Part shown: piece after piece, positions 1 to 11,511 of the stretch
How positions within the stretch are numbered: the stretch's first letter is position 1
Layout of the letters: each line of letters opens with the position of its first letter
From: Comamonas endophytica
GTDB lineage: Bacteria; Pseudomonadota; Gammaproteobacteria; Burkholderiales; Burkholderiaceae_C
Assembly (NCBI RefSeq): GCF_023634805.2
Contig: NZ_CP106881.1
Coordinates: 2,400,001 to 2,464,000, forward strand
Length of the DNA: 64,000 nt
Reading direction: 5' to 3'
Made by a program: the position numbers and the translations under genes
The notes under the pieces: generated by a model
The model's input: the letters and a program-made list of their open reading frames with translations, nothing else
Database searches by the model: none
What the model was told of the DNA's origin: nothing

Positions 1-32
1 AATACGGACAACCGCTGTTCGTCATCGAGTGA
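1..32 (+). CDS. accB: 3' end of accB, biotin carboxyl carrier protein (partial)
   Basis: Only the last nine codons and a TGA stop are present; they read YGQPLFVIE. That is the typical extreme C-terminus of the biotin carboxyl carrier protein of acetyl-CoA carboxylase. The next gene downstream is accC, its usual operon partner, which supports the call. The body of the gene lies outside the window, so the biotinylation motif cannot be seen. Confidence 0.75.
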   Translation, partial: YGQPLFVIE

Positions 33-145
33 TTGGCGCGCCGTGATGCTGCGTGAAGCAAAAAGTAGCAGCCGCGCGCGTCGCCCGGCTGAGCCCATGA
101 CTGTGGCGTGCGCCCATACGCAGGCACTGCGCCGCGAGGACTTCC

Positions 146-1501
146 ATGTTTAAGAAAATTCTGGTGGCCAACCGGGGCGAGATCGCCCTGCGCATCCAGC
201 GTGCCTGCCGCGAGCTGGGCATCAAGGCCGTGATGGTCTATTCCGAGGCCGACCGCGACGCGAAGTACGTCAAGCTCGCCGACGAGGCCGTCTGCATCGG
301 CCCCGCGCCGTCGCCGCTGAGCTACCTCAGCATGCCGGCCATCATCTCCGCGGCCGAAGTGACCGATGCCGAAGCCATCCATCCCGGCTACGGCTTCCTG
401 AGCGAGAACGCCGACTTCGCCGAGCGCGTGGAGAAAAGCGGTTTCCAGTTCATCGGCCCGACGCCCGAGTCGATCCGCATCATGGGCGACAAGGTCTCGG
501 CCAAGCAGGCCATGATCAAGGCCGGCGTGCCGTGCGTGCCCGGCTCCGACGGCGAGCTGCCCGATGACCCGGTGCAGATCCGGCGCATCGCCAAGGCCGT
601 GGGCTATCCGGTGATCATCAAGGCCGCCGGCGGCGGCGGTGGCCGCGGCATGCGCGTGGTGCATACCGAAGCCGCGCTGATCAATGCCGTGCAGATGACC
701 AAGGCCGAAGCCGGTGCCGCTTTCGGCAATCCTGCCGTGTACATGGAAAAGTACCTGCAGAACCCGCGCCACATCGAGATCCAGGTGCTGGCCGACAAGT
801 TCAAGAACGCCGTCTACCTCGGCGAGCGCGACTGCTCGATGCAGCGCCGCCACCAGAAGGTGATCGAGGAAGCGCCCGCGCCCGGCATCCCGCGCCGCCT
901 GATCGAGCGCATCGGCGAGCGCTGCGTCGCGGCCTGCAAGAAGATCGGCTACCGCGGTGCGGGCACCTTCGAGTTCCTGTACGAGAACGGCGAGTTCTAC
1001 TTCATCGAGATGAACACCCGCGTCCAGGTCGAGCACCCGGTCACGGAGATGATCTCGGGCGTGGACATCGTCAAGACGCAGATCATGGTCGCGGCCGACG
1101 AGAAGCTGCCGTTCACGCAGCGCCAGATCGAGCTGCGCGGCCATGCGATCGAATGCCGCATCAACGCCGAGGACCCGTACAAGTTCACGCCGTCCCCCGG
1201 CCGGATCACCACCTGGCATGCGCCGGGCGGCCCGGGCGTGCGCGTCGATTCGCACGTGTACACCAACTACTTCGTGCCCCCGAACTACGACTCGATGATC
1301 GGCAAGCTGATCGTGCACGGCGACACCCGCGAGCAGGCCCTGGCCCGCATGCGCACGGCGCTGCTGGAAACCGTGGTCGAAGGCATCAATACCAACGTGC
1401 CGCTGCACAAGGACCTGATGGTGGATGCCAAGTTCATGGAAGGCGGCACCAACATCCATTACCTGGAAGAGTGGCTGCAGCTGCGCAACCCCAAGCGATG
1501 A
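146..1501 (+). CDS. accC: Acetyl-CoA carboxylase biotin carboxylase subunit
   Basis: Biotin carboxylase, the ATP-dependent subunit that carboxylates biotin on AccB in the first step of fatty acid synthesis; cytoplasmic. The 451-aa length is normal for the family. The N-terminal domain starts [13 protein letters not shown]. The ATP-grasp lid has the glycine-rich loop [11 protein letters not shown] at about residues 160-170 after Lys159. The active-site stretch [16 protein letters not shown] supplies the catalytic Glu, Asn and Arg. It starts 113 bp after accB and is presumably co-transcribed with it. A strong hairpin with a T-run follows the stop. The ATG opens the conserved N-terminus directly, so the start is secure. 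Confidence 0.97.
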   Translation: MFKKILVANRGEIALRIQRACRELGIKAVMVYSEADRDAKYVKLADEAVCIGPAPSPLSYLSMPAIISAAEVTDAEAIHPGYGFLSENADFAERVEKSGFQFIGPTPESIRIMGDKVSAKQAMIKAGVPCVPGSDGELPDDPVQIRRIAKAVGYPVIIKAAGGGGGRGMRVVHTEAALINAVQMTKAEAGAAFGNPAVYMEKYLQNPRHIEIQVLADKFKNAVYLGERDCSMQRRHQKVIEEAPAPGIPRRLIERIGERCVAACKKIGYRGAGTFEFLYENGEFYFIEMNTRVQVEHPVTEMISGVDIVKTQIMVAADEKLPFTQRQIELRGHAIECRINAEDPYKFTPSPGRITTWHAPGGPGVRVDSHVYTNYFVPPNYDSMIGKLIVHGDTREQALARMRTALLETVVEGINTNVPLHKDLMVDAKFMEGGTNIHYLEEWLQLRNPKR

Positions 1502-1527
1502 GTCCGGCCCCAGGGCTGTGACCGCAC

Positions 1528-1568
1528 ATGCTGGCCTCTGGCAACGGAGGCCGGCATTTTATTTTTTA
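1528..1568 (+). terminator. Hairpin plus T-run between accC and prmA
   Basis: Arms at 1528-1538 (ATGCTGGCCTC) and 1547-1557 (GAGGCCGGCAT) pair over 11 bp with one wobble around an 8-nt loop. They are followed at once by TTTTATTTTTTA. This is a canonical Rho-independent terminator ending the accBC transcript. It lies only about 15 nt before the prmA start, so prmA must either be served by read-through or have a promoter of its own. Confidence 0.8.
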
Positions 1569-1582
1569 CAAGGAACGGCCTC

Positions 1583-2467
1583 ATGTTTGAACTGAGCCTG
1601 CTGTGCCCGGAAGACCGGGTGGAAACCATCAGCGACGCACTCGATGCGCTGGATGCATTGAGCGTGTCCGTCGAAGACGCCGACGCACAGACCGAGGCCG
1701 AGCAGGCCCTGTTCGGCGAACCCGGCATGCCCCCGCCCAAGGAGGGCTGGCAGCGCAGCCGCGTGGTGGCGCTGTTTCCCAGCGAGGCACTGGCGCAGGA
1801 AGCGCGCCAGGTGCTGAGCCTGCAGGACTTCTTCGAGGGCTGCAAGCTGCTGGGAGTGAACGAGGTGCCCGAGCAGGACTGGGTGCGGCTGACGCAGTCG
1901 CAGTTCGCGCCGGTGGACATCACGCCCGAGTTCTGGATCGTGCCCACCTGGCACGAGTTGCCCGAGCAGGCCAAGGTGAGCATCCGGCTCGACCCAGGCC
2001 TGGCTTTTGGCACCGGCACCCATCCCACGACCCGCATGTGCCTGCGCTGGATCGCGCGCCAGCCCAAGGGATCGCTGGGCCGCGTGCTGGACTACGGCTG
2101 CGGCTCGGGCATCCTGGCCATCGGCGCCGCCAAGTTCGGCGCGGTGGACATCGATGCCGTCGACATCGACACCGCGGCCGTCGATTCGACGCTGCAGAAC
2201 GCCCAGGCCAACGAGGTGCAGCTGTCCGCCGGCCTGCCCGACAAGGCGCGCGGCGAATACGGCACGGTGCTGGCCAACATCCTGGCCTCGCCGCTGAAGG
2301 TGCTGGCGCCGCTGCTGTGCGCGCATGTGGCCGAGGGCGGCCATCTGGTGCTGGCCGGTATCCTGGAGCGCCAGGCCGACGAGCTCAAGGAGGCCTACGC
2401 GCCCTGGATCCAGCTGGAAGTCGCGGACAGCGAAGACGGCTGGATCCTGATGACCGCCGCGCGCTGA
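1583..2467 (+). CDS. prmA: Ribosomal protein L11 methyltransferase
   Basis: SAM-dependent methyltransferase that trimethylates ribosomal protein L11. The 294-aa length fits PrmA. An N-terminal L11-recognition region is followed by the hallmark FGTGTHPTT (residues 142-150) and the SAM-binding motif DYGCGSGILAIGAAKFG (from 170). The catalytic-domain motif LANILASPL follows. An AAGGA-like ribosome binding site lies just upstream of the ATG. It sits between accC and a zinc-ribbon gene; accC-prmA adjacency is common in betaproteobacteria. Confidence 0.95.
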   Translation: MFELSLLCPEDRVETISDALDALDALSVSVEDADAQTEAEQALFGEPGMPPPKEGWQRSRVVALFPSEALAQEARQVLSLQDFFEGCKLLGVNEVPEQDWVRLTQSQFAPVDITPEFWIVPTWHELPEQAKVSIRLDPGLAFGTGTHPTTRMCLRWIARQPKGSLGRVLDYGCGSGILAIGAAKFGAVDIDAVDIDTAAVDSTLQNAQANEVQLSAGLPDKARGEYGTVLANILASPLKVLAPLLCAHVAEGGHLVLAGILERQADELKEAYAPWIQLEVADSEDGWILMTAAR

Positions 2468-2505
2468 ATCCGCACGCCGGCCCCCACTTTTGACAGGAAC
2501 TGCCG

Positions 2506-3648
2506 ATGAGCCAGACGACGCGCTGCCCTTCTTGTGGAACGAGGTTCAAGGTGGTGGCCGACCAGTTGCGCATCTCCCAGGGCTGGGTGCGCTGCGGCCA
2601 GTGCAGCGAGGTATTCGACGCCACTTTGTCGCTGGATGCACCGGCACCTGCGCCTGCGCCTGCAACGGTACCCGGACCCATGGCTGCAGCTCCCGCCGTG
2701 CCTGTGGCATCCCCGCCCGTGCCGGCCGCGGCAACCGTGGAGGCCGCGGGCTATGCGCTTCCCGCTGCGGTCGAAGACGAAGACGAGGAAGCGCTGCCTC
2801 TGGTGGGGAACGAGCCGGAACGCGCCGCCGAATCGCAGCCGCCCGCACTGGCTGCGCCGGGGCCTGAGCCAGACCCCGAACCTGCGACGGAACCGGATTC
2901 CAAACTGGAACCGGGACCGGAACCGGAACCGGAACCGGAACCGGAACCGGAACCGGGACCGATGCTGGAGAGGGCGCAGGACCCGGAGCCCGCGCCCAGG
3001 CTGGAGCCCGAACCTGCATTGGCCGCTTCCGCGGACGCGGCGCAGGCGTCCAGCGATCCTTTTGCGCTGCCCTACCACGACCCTGACCACGACCGGGTTC
3101 GTGGCCGTGATCGCGAACCGCCGCCTGACGCCGAGCCCGGCTTCATCCGCGCCGCCCGGCGCCGCGCGCTGTGGCATGCGCCCGGCATGCGCCTGGCGCT
3201 GGGCCTGGGCAGCGCGCTGCTACTGCTGGCACTGGCGCTGCAGGTCGCGCTGCAGGAGCGCAATGCGCTGGCGGCGTGGAATCCCGCGCTGCGCCCGGCT
3301 TTGCAGGGCCTGTGCGCGCTGACCGGCTGCACGCTCTCGGCGCGCCAGGACATCGATCGGGTGGTCATTGCCGGCTCGGCCTTCGCGCGCACCGCGCAGG
3401 CCGGCCAATACCTGCTGTCGCTGACCATTGAAAACCAGGCCGCCACCGAGCTGGCCATGCCCGCGGTGGAGCTCACGTTCACCGACCTGCAGGACCAGCC
3501 GGTGCTGCGCCGGGTATTGCTGCCCGCCGACATGCAGGCGCCCACGACCCTGGGGGCCCATGCCGAGTGGAGCGTGCGCCTTCCACTGGCCGTCACCGCC
3601 ACGCCCGCCCGCATCGCGGGTTATCGTGTGCTTGTCTTCTATCCCTGA
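2506..3648 (+). CDS. Zinc-ribbon domain protein with single membrane segment (DUF3426 family)
   Basis: 380 aa, function unknown. The N-terminus carries an MJ0042-type zinc ribbon: C7-x2-C10 and C30-x2-C33 frame TRFKVVADQLRISQGWVR. A long acidic, proline-rich linker follows (about residues 45-185), including a run of alternating Glu-Pro. One hydrophobic segment lies around residues 228-248 (LALGLGSALLLLALAL). The C-terminal 120 residues form the DUF3426 domain. The layout suggests a cytoplasmic zinc ribbon, a membrane anchor and a periplasmic DUF3426 domain. It lies 38 bp after prmA and is probably co-transcribed. The Glu-Pro repeat is encoded by a perfect hexamer microsatellite that may vary in length. 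Confidence 0.8.
   Translation: MSQTTRCPSCGTRFKVVADQLRISQGWVRCGQCSEVFDATLSLDAPAPAPAPATVPGPMAAAPAVPVASPPVPAAATVEAAGYALPAAVEDEDEEALPLVGNEPERAAESQPPALAAPGPEPDPEPATEPDSKLEPGPEPEPEPEPEPEPGPMLERAQDPEPAPRLEPEPALAASADAAQASSDPFALPYHDPDHDRVRGRDREPPPDAEPGFIRAARRRALWHAPGMRLALGLGSALLLLALALQVALQERNALAAWNPALRPALQGLCALTGCTLSARQDIDRVVIAGSAFARTAQAGQYLLSLTIENQAATELAMPAVELTFTDLQDQPVLRRVLLPADMQAPTTLGAHAEWSVRLPLAVTATPARIAGYRVLVFYP
2919..2954 (+). repeat. In-frame hexamer microsatellite (GGAACC)6
   Basis: Six perfect tandem copies of GGAACC, flanked by the one-base variant GGGACC on both sides. They encode the Glu-Pro stretch in the linker of the DUF3426 protein. The unit is a multiple of three, so slippage would change linker length without shifting the frame. 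Confidence 0.85.
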
Positions 3649-3666
3649 TTCCTGGAAACCTCATCC

Positions 3667-4563
3667 ATGTCCGCTCTCATCTGTGGCTCCCTTGCGTTCG
3701 ACACCATCATGACCTTCGAGGGCCGGTTCGCGGACCAGATCCTGCCCGACCAGCTGCACATCCTCAACGTCTCGTTCCTGGTGCCCACGCTGCGCCGCGA
3801 TTTCGGCGGCTGCGCTGGCAACATTGCCTACAGCCTGAAGCTGCTGGGCGGCGAGCCGCTGCCGATGGCCATGCTCGGCAGCGATGGCGAAAGCTATCTG
3901 GAGCACATGCGCGCGCTGGGCATCTCCACACGCCACGTGGGCCAGAGCGACGAGATCTACACGGCGCAGGCGATGATCATGACCGACGTCGACAACAACC
4001 AGATCACCGCCTTCCACCCCGGCGCGATGTCGCACGCGCACCTGCTGCAGATCGACGAGGGGGCGCGCGCCGACGTGGCTATCTGCGCGCCCGATGGCCG
4101 CGAGGCGATGATCCAGCATGCGCGCCAGTTCCACGAGATGGGCATTCCCTTTGTCTTCGATCCGGGCCAGGGCCTGCCGATGTTCAATGGCGAGGAGCTC
4201 AAGGTCTTCATCGAACAGGCCAGCTGGATCGCCGTGAACGACTACGAAGCCAAGGTGCTGTGCGACCGCACCGGCATGGACCTCGCGGCGCTGTCGCAGC
4301 AGGTCAAGGGCCTGATCGTGACGCTGGGCGCCGAGGGCTGCGAAGTCTGGGAGCAGGGCGAGAAGACGCTGGTGGCGCCCGTCGCGCCGAAGCAGGTGGT
4401 CGATCCCACGGGCTGCGGCGACGCCTGGCGCGGCGCGCTGCTGTTCGGGCTGGAGAAGGGGTGGCCGCTGGTGCGCTGTGCGGAACTGGGCAATCGCGTG
4501 GGCGCGCTGAAGATCGCCAGCAAGGGGCCGCAGAACTATCGGTTGGATTTCTCGGTGGAGTGA
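3667..4563 (+). CDS. PfkB/ribokinase-family carbohydrate (adenosine-type) kinase
   Basis: 298-aa sugar or nucleoside kinase of the PfkB family. N-terminal SALICGSLAFDTIMTF leads into the substrate-binding signature GGCAGNIAYSLKLLGG. The C-terminal ATP/anion-hole signature is DPTGCGDAWRGALLFG, with DPTGCGD at about residues 246-252; the last Asp is the catalytic base of the family. The overall sequence resembles bacterial proteins annotated as adenosine kinase, but the phosphate acceptor cannot be fixed from sequence. It lies 18 bp after the DUF3426 gene on the same strand, so it probably shares its transcript. Confidence 0.85.
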   Translation: MSALICGSLAFDTIMTFEGRFADQILPDQLHILNVSFLVPTLRRDFGGCAGNIAYSLKLLGGEPLPMAMLGSDGESYLEHMRALGISTRHVGQSDEIYTAQAMIMTDVDNNQITAFHPGAMSHAHLLQIDEGARADVAICAPDGREAMIQHARQFHEMGIPFVFDPGQGLPMFNGEELKVFIEQASWIAVNDYEAKVLCDRTGMDLAALSQQVKGLIVTLGAEGCEVWEQGEKTLVAPVAPKQVVDPTGCGDAWRGALLFGLEKGWPLVRCAELGNRVGALKIASKGPQNYRLDFSVE

Positions 4564-4630
4564 GAATTCTCTAGGCTGCTCGGAAAAACCTTTGTGGCGG
4601 ACCCATTGACCATTGTTAGTGAGCCTATTG

Positions 4631-4765
4631 ACCGTTCGTGGTGAGCCTGTCGAACCATGGACGTCCTGCACTCGAAACCAAGGCGCGTGCTTGTTCTCGA
4701 GAACAGGCCCTTCATCCTTCGATCCTTCGATCCTTCGACAGGCTCAGGATCAGGACGAACGATTT
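4631..4765. repeat. REP-like extragenic repeat cluster, copy A
   Basis: A unit close to CCGTTCGTGGTGAGCCTGTC at the left edge and an inverted unit (CATCCTTCGA, then GACAGGCTCAGGATCAGGAC) at the right edge flank about 80 bp of other sequence. CTTCGATC is repeated in tandem inside the right unit. Related clusters occur at 18042, 25046 and 53728, always between genes. It separates the PfkB kinase from the YdjM-like gene. Confidence 0.7.
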
Positions 4766-4804
4766 TTCCGATCGTGAGTCATCCATCTTCCTTCTGGATT
4801 CTCC

Positions 4805-5800
4805 ATGGATTCCGTTTCGCAGATTGCGCTGGGCTCTGCCCTGACCATTGCCACATTGGGCCGGCGCACCGCCGTGTGGAAGGCCGCTTTCTGGGGCCTG
4901 GTGGCGGGCACGCTGCCCGATCTCGATGTGTTCATCGACCATGGCAGCGCGCTGGCCAACATGATCAACCACCGCGGCAACAGCCATTCGCTGCTCTACC
5001 TGCTGCTGCTGTCGCCGCTGCTGGGCTGGGGCATCGCGCGGCTGCAGGGGGAGGGCGCGCACTGGCGGCGCTGGTGGCTGGCGATGGCGCTGGTGCTGGT
5101 CACGCACCCGATACTCGACTGGTTCACGATCTACGGCACGCAGCTGCTGCGGCCGTTTTCCACCGAGGCCTATGGCCTGGGCAGCGTGTTCGTGATCGAC
5201 CCGCTCTACACGCTGCCGCTGCTGATCGGCATCGGCGTAGCGCTGTGCCGCAGGTCCTTTGCAGGCCTGCGCGCCAATCGGATCGGCCTGGCGCTCAGCT
5301 GCCTGTATCTGGGCTGGAGCGTGCTGGCGCAGCAATATGTGGGCGGCGTGGCGCGCGAATCGCTCGCGGCGCAGCGCATCGCGGCGCCGCAGCTGCTGGT
5401 GACGCCCGCGCCGCTCAATACGCTGCTGTGGCGCGTGGTGGCCATGGACGATACGCACTATTGGGAAGGCTTCCATTCGCTGTTCGATCCCGACCGCACG
5501 ATGGCCTGGACACGCCATGAGCGCGGCACGGCGCTGCAGGCACAGTACGCGCCGCAGGCGCCTGCCGTGCAGCAGCTGGCGCGCTTTGCCGATGGCTTCG
5601 TGAAGCTCGAGCGGCAAGGCGATGCGCTGTACCTGAGCGATCTGCGCATGGGCAGCGAAGGGCGCTACAGCTTCCGCTTCCTGCTGGGCAGCCCGGCGGA
5701 GGTGGCCGCGGGCCAAAGCCGCGCCGAGCAGCAGCCGCTGCAGCTGCCGGTGGGCGAGGCGCTCAGGGAGCTGTGGCAGCGCATCTGGCACCGCCCATGA
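4805..5800 (+). CDS. YdjM/DUF457-type membrane-bound metal-dependent hydrolase
   Basis: 331 aa. The N-terminal two thirds carry several hydrophobic segments and the family motifs: GTLPDLDVFID, the histidine-rich NHRGNSHSLLYL, and THPILDWFTIYGTQLL. The conserved His and Asp residues are thought to bind metal in the YdjM (PF04307) family. The C-terminal third is soluble. It is predicted to sit in the inner membrane; the substrate is unknown. The ATG at 4805 opens directly into the conserved SQIALGSALT stretch. The gene stands alone behind a REP-like cluster and ends at a bidirectional terminator. Confidence 0.8.
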   Translation: MDSVSQIALGSALTIATLGRRTAVWKAAFWGLVAGTLPDLDVFIDHGSALANMINHRGNSHSLLYLLLLSPLLGWGIARLQGEGAHWRRWWLAMALVLVTHPILDWFTIYGTQLLRPFSTEAYGLGSVFVIDPLYTLPLLIGIGVALCRRSFAGLRANRIGLALSCLYLGWSVLAQQYVGGVARESLAAQRIAAPQLLVTPAPLNTLLWRVVAMDDTHYWEGFHSLFDPDRTMAWTRHERGTALQAQYAPQAPAVQQLARFADGFVKLERQGDALYLSDLRMGSEGRYSFRFLLGSPAEVAAGQSRAEQQPLQLPVGEALRELWQRIWHRP

Positions 5801-5803
5801 AAA

Positions 5804-5831
5804 AAGCCCGAGGCCTCGCGGCTTCGGGCTT
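5804..5831. terminator. Bidirectional terminator between convergent genes
   Basis: AAGCCCGAGGCC (5804-5815) pairs with GGCTTCGGGCTT (5820-5831) around a 4-nt TCGC loop, with wobble. On the minus strand an uninterrupted T-run follows the stem. On the plus strand the run is only TTGT. It lies between the stops of the YdjM-like gene and the histone-like gene. Confidence 0.8.
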
Positions 5832-5851
5832 GTGTGGCCGGGACCAATGCC

Positions 5852-6799
5852 TCAGGGCTTGGTGCCCGTGGGGAAGGGCCAGGCGGCCTGCGGGTTGAGT
5901 GCGGTCTGGGCCACGGGAGCGGCAGCGGCGGCGGGTGCGGCAGCCTTCTTTGCAGCAGCCTTCTTGGCGGGTGCAGCAGCCTTCTTGGCGGGTGCAGCGG
6001 CCTTCTTGGCGGGCGCGGCGGCCTTGGCCGGTGCAGCAGCCTTTGCCGAAGCGGCAGACTTCTTCGCAGGTGCGGCGGCCTTGGCGGGCGCGGCAGCCTT
6101 CTTGGCCGGCGCAGCCGCCTTTGCGGAAGCAGCGGTCTTTGCCGGAGCAGCAGCCTTCTTCGCGGGCGCCTGTGCCGAAGCGTCGGCCTTTGCGGAAGCA
6201 GCCGACTTCTTTGCAGGTGCGGCGGCCTTGGCGGGGGTGGCGCTCTTTGCAGAGGCAGCCGACTGCTTCGCGGGCGCGGCGGCCTTGGTGGCCGCAGCGG
6301 ACTTCGCAGGAGCAGCCGCCTTCTTCGCCGGCGCAGCAGCCTTGGCAGATGCAGCGCTCTTCTTGGCAGGCGCCGAGTCGGCCTTTGCCGGGGCGGCCTT
6401 CGCCGAGGCGGCCTTTGCCGAGGCGGCCTTCGCCGGCGCAGCAGCCTTCTTGGCCGGTGCCGCAGCCTTGGATGCGCCAGCCGTCTTGGCGGAGGCCGCC
6501 TTTGCGGAGGCCGCCTTCGCGGAGGCCGCCTTCGCGGGAGCAGCCTTGGCCGAAGCCGTGGAGGTCTTGGTCACCGCGGCTTTGGTAGAGGTTGCAGCCG
6601 GCTTGGCGGCGGAGGTCTTCTTGGCGGCAGCGGGTGCGGCAGCCGTTTCGGACTTGGCAGCCGCCTTGGGCGCAGCCGCCTTCTTCGGTGCAGCAGCCTT
6701 GGTGGCGGAAGCCGTTTCAGGCTGGGCGGCCTTGGTCACGGAGTCTGCCGGTTTTGCAGTCGAGGCCTTCTTGTCGGCCGTTTTCTTCGCAGTTGCCAT
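5852..6799 (-). CDS. Histone H1-like Ala/Lys/Pro-rich DNA-binding protein
   Basis: 315 aa of strongly biased composition. Short repeats of the type KAAAPAKKAAAPAK and AASAKAAS run for almost the whole length, as in bacterial histone H1-like proteins (Bordetella BpH1, Pseudomonas AlgP tails). A short non-repetitive tail, NPQAAWPFPTGTKP, ends the protein. It is expected to be cytoplasmic and to bind DNA through its lysines. The start at MATAKKTADKK is preferred over ATGs further upstream because AGGAGA lies 6 nt before it and upstream codons do not fit the composition. Repeat number probably varies between strains. It is downstream of nrdB, 178 bp away. Confidence 0.85.
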   Translation of the reverse strand: MATAKKTADKKASTAKPADSVTKAAQPETASATKAAAPKKAAAPKAAAKSETAAAPAAAKKTSAAKPAATSTKAAVTKTSTASAKAAPAKAASAKAASAKAASAKTAGASKAAAPAKKAAAPAKAASAKAASAKAAPAKADSAPAKKSAASAKAAAPAKKAAAPAKSAAATKAAAPAKQSAASAKSATPAKAAAPAKKSAASAKADASAQAPAKKAAAPAKTAASAKAAAPAKKAAAPAKAAAPAKKSAASAKAAAPAKAAAPAKKAAAPAKKAAAPAKKAAAKKAAAPAAAAAPVAQTALNPQAAWPFPTGTKP

Positions 6800-6977
6800 C
6801 ATCTTCTCCTTGGTCGATTTGCACAAAACACTTCGACTGCACATCGGCAGGAAGCGATCCATAGCGATGTGGAGTGACGCATCGCAATGAACTCGGAAAT
6901 CGCCTCGCATTTGACCTTGACACAAGCCCAATTGCGTGAGGCGGTTGGTGAGTCACATTGTGCCTGCAGGAAGGCGA

Positions 6978-8069
6978 TTAATCCCAGGAAAGTGCGCCGC
7001 CGGTCTGATACTCGATCACGCGTGTCTCAAAGAAGTTACGTTCCTTCTTCAAATCGATCATCTCGCTCATCCACGGGAAGGGATTTTCCTCGCCGGGGAA
7101 CAGTTCCTCCAGGCCGATCTGCGTGGCGCGGCGGTTGGCGATGTAGCGCAGGTAGCCCTTGAACATCGACGCGTTCATGCCCAGCACGCCGCGCGGCATG
7201 GTGTCCTCGGCATAGCGGTATTCGAGTTCGACGGCATGCATGAACAGGGCCTTGATCTCTTCCTTGAACTCGCTGGTCCACAGGTGCGGATTCTCGAGCT
7301 TGAGCTGGTTGATCAGGTCGATGCCGAAGTTGCAGTGCATGGACTCGTCGCGCAGGATGTACTGGTACTGCTCGGCGGCGCCGGTCATCTTGTTCTGGCG
7401 GCCCAGCGCCAGGATCTGCGTGAAGCCGACATAGAAGAACAGGCCTTCCATCAGGCAGGCGAAGACGATCAGCGACTTGAGCAGCGTCTGGTCGGTTTCG
7501 GGCGTGCCGGTGTGGAAGTTCGGGTCCATGATCGCCTCGATGTAGGGGATCAGGAACTCATCCTTGTCGCGGATCGACTTGATCTCGTTGTAGGCGTTGA
7601 AGATCTCGGCCTCGTCCAGGCCCAGCGACTCGACGATGTACTGGTAGGCGTGGGTGTGGATCGCTTCCTCGAAGGCCTGGCGCAGCAGGAACTGGCGGCA
7701 TTCGGGCGCGGTGATGTGGCGGTAGGTGCCCAGCACGATGTTGTTCGCGGCCAGCGAATCGGCCGTGACGAAGAAGCCCAGGTTGCGCTTGACGATGCGG
7801 CGCTCGTCTTCGGTCAGGCCGTTCGGGTCCTTCCACAGCGCGATGTCGCGCGTCATGTTCACTTCCTGCGGCATCCAGTGGTTGGCGCAGGTGGCAAGGT
7901 ACTTCTCCCAGGCCCACTTGTACTTGAACGGCACCAGCTGGTTCACGTCGGTCTTGGCGTTGATGATGCGCTTGTCCGCGGCATTGACGCGCTTGAAGGT
8001 CTGGGGCGCGGGTGCCTGGGCGTCGGTGGCCGGGGCGCTGGGGGTGATGTCGTCGTCGAAGGTCAGCAT
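6978..8069 (-). CDS. nrdB: Class Ia ribonucleotide reductase, beta (radical) subunit
   Basis: 363 aa. It holds the diiron-tyrosyl radical cofactor that NrdA uses to reduce ribonucleoside diphosphates to deoxy forms. The diiron/tyrosine motif is EEAIHTHAY: Glu135, His138 and Tyr142 align with E115, H118 and Y122 of the E. coli enzyme, so a stable tyrosyl radical is expected. The radical-transfer tail region ends in QTGGALSWD. The start is preceded by AGGAAT. It lies 112 bp downstream of nrdA on the same strand and is likely co-transcribed under NrdR control. Confidence 0.96.
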   Translation of the reverse strand: MLTFDDDITPSAPATDAQAPAPQTFKRVNAADKRIINAKTDVNQLVPFKYKWAWEKYLATCANHWMPQEVNMTRDIALWKDPNGLTEDERRIVKRNLGFFVTADSLAANNIVLGTYRHITAPECRQFLLRQAFEEAIHTHAYQYIVESLGLDEAEIFNAYNEIKSIRDKDEFLIPYIEAIMDPNFHTGTPETDQTLLKSLIVFACLMEGLFFYVGFTQILALGRQNKMTGAAEQYQYILRDESMHCNFGIDLINQLKLENPHLWTSEFKEEIKALFMHAVELEYRYAEDTMPRGVLGMNASMFKGYLRYIANRRATQIGLEELFPGEENPFPWMSEMIDLKKERNFFETRVIEYQTGGALSWD

Positions 8070-8156
8070 GGTGTATTCCTAAAAAAGCAGCAAGGGCAGG
8101 GCCAACGGCCCCCGGGCGCCGGCTTGCAGAGCGGGCGGGACCGGAGGCCGCGAGGG

Positions 8157-8176
8157 CGGACACCCGAAGGCGTCCG
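8157..8176 (-). other. Strong stem-loop with UUCG loop just after nrdA stop
   Basis: On the minus strand CGGACGCC and GGTGTCCG form an 8-bp stem with one wobble closed by a TTCG tetraloop, five bases after the nrdA stop. There is no T-run, so it does not look like a terminator. It may stabilise the nrdA 3' end or set the nrdA/nrdB ratio. Confidence 0.45.
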
Positions 8177-8181
8177 GCGCT

Positions 8182-11112
<2,931 letters not shown>

Positions 11113-11163
11113 GGATTCCTCTTGGGCGTTTGATGGATGGCGCTGCAGTGGTGGATGGCCGTT

Positions 11164-11172
11164 TTTTCCACA
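11164..11172 (+). promoter_or_regulatory. DnaA-box match upstream of nrdA
   Basis: TTTTCCACA fits the relaxed DnaA-box consensus TTWTNCACA. It lies about 50 bp before the nrdA start. DnaA is known to regulate nrdAB in E. coli, which gives the match some context, but a single 9-mer can occur by chance. Confidence 0.35.
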
Positions 11173-11176
11173 AGCC

Positions 11177-11193
11177 GTGCACACGCTGTGCAC
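11177..11193. promoter_or_regulatory. Perfect inverted repeat in the nrdA leader
   Basis: GTGCACA (11177-11183) and TGTGCAC (11187-11193) are perfect inverted arms around CGC. It sits between the DnaA-like box and the proximal NrdR-like box. It could be an operator or a short RNA hairpin; the cognate factor is unknown. Confidence 0.35.
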
Positions 11194-11200
11194 AAGTTTT

Positions 11201-11248
11201 ACACTAAATGTAGTGCTTTTGGAAGGCGCCGACCACTACAGGTAGTGT
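11201..11248. promoter_or_regulatory. Pair of NrdR boxes controlling nrdAB
   Basis: Box 1, ACACTAAATGTAGTGC (11201-11216), and box 2, CCACTACAGGTAGTGT (11233-11248), are both palindromic and resemble the NrdR consensus acaCwAtATaTwGtgt. Their centres are 32 bp apart, about three helical turns, which is the spacing known for NrdR pairs. They lie 90-136 bp before the nrdA start, so they should mediate nucleotide-dependent repression of the reductase operon. No nrdR gene is in the window. Confidence 0.75.
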
Positions 11249-11511
11249 CTGTGATTCGGATGCTAGTTTAGCGCGGCGTACCTGCCAAAACCACGTGGGA
11301 GACCGCCAAAACCTTGCTGCAGGAAGAAAAGCCGCCGGCTCCAGCGCGATGCGAAAGGGGTCGGCACCAATGGCTGCGCGGGCTTGCGGCGGGGCATGGC
11401 GTGTTGGCTTACAGCAAAAAAAATTTTTGCCGGCGTGGCGAAAAAGCCGGAGTCCACGCAGGCCAATTGACGCTGCCGGAAAAACGTTTTAGGCGTCGGG
11501 CACGGACCTGT
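11249..11511. other. Non-coding remainder of the nrdA-ampD gap
   Basis: The gap between nrdA and ampD is 399 bp in all. Apart from the sites listed above, the left of this part probably holds the nrdA promoter. I see no convincing gene, terminator or repeat in the rest. An A-rich patch occurs at about 11410-11426. Confidence 0.5.

Noticed and set aside
5832-6890. Ala/Phe-rich plus-strand frame opposite the histone-like gene
   Set aside because: It is the complement of the KAAAPAK repeats and exists only because of that repeat structure.
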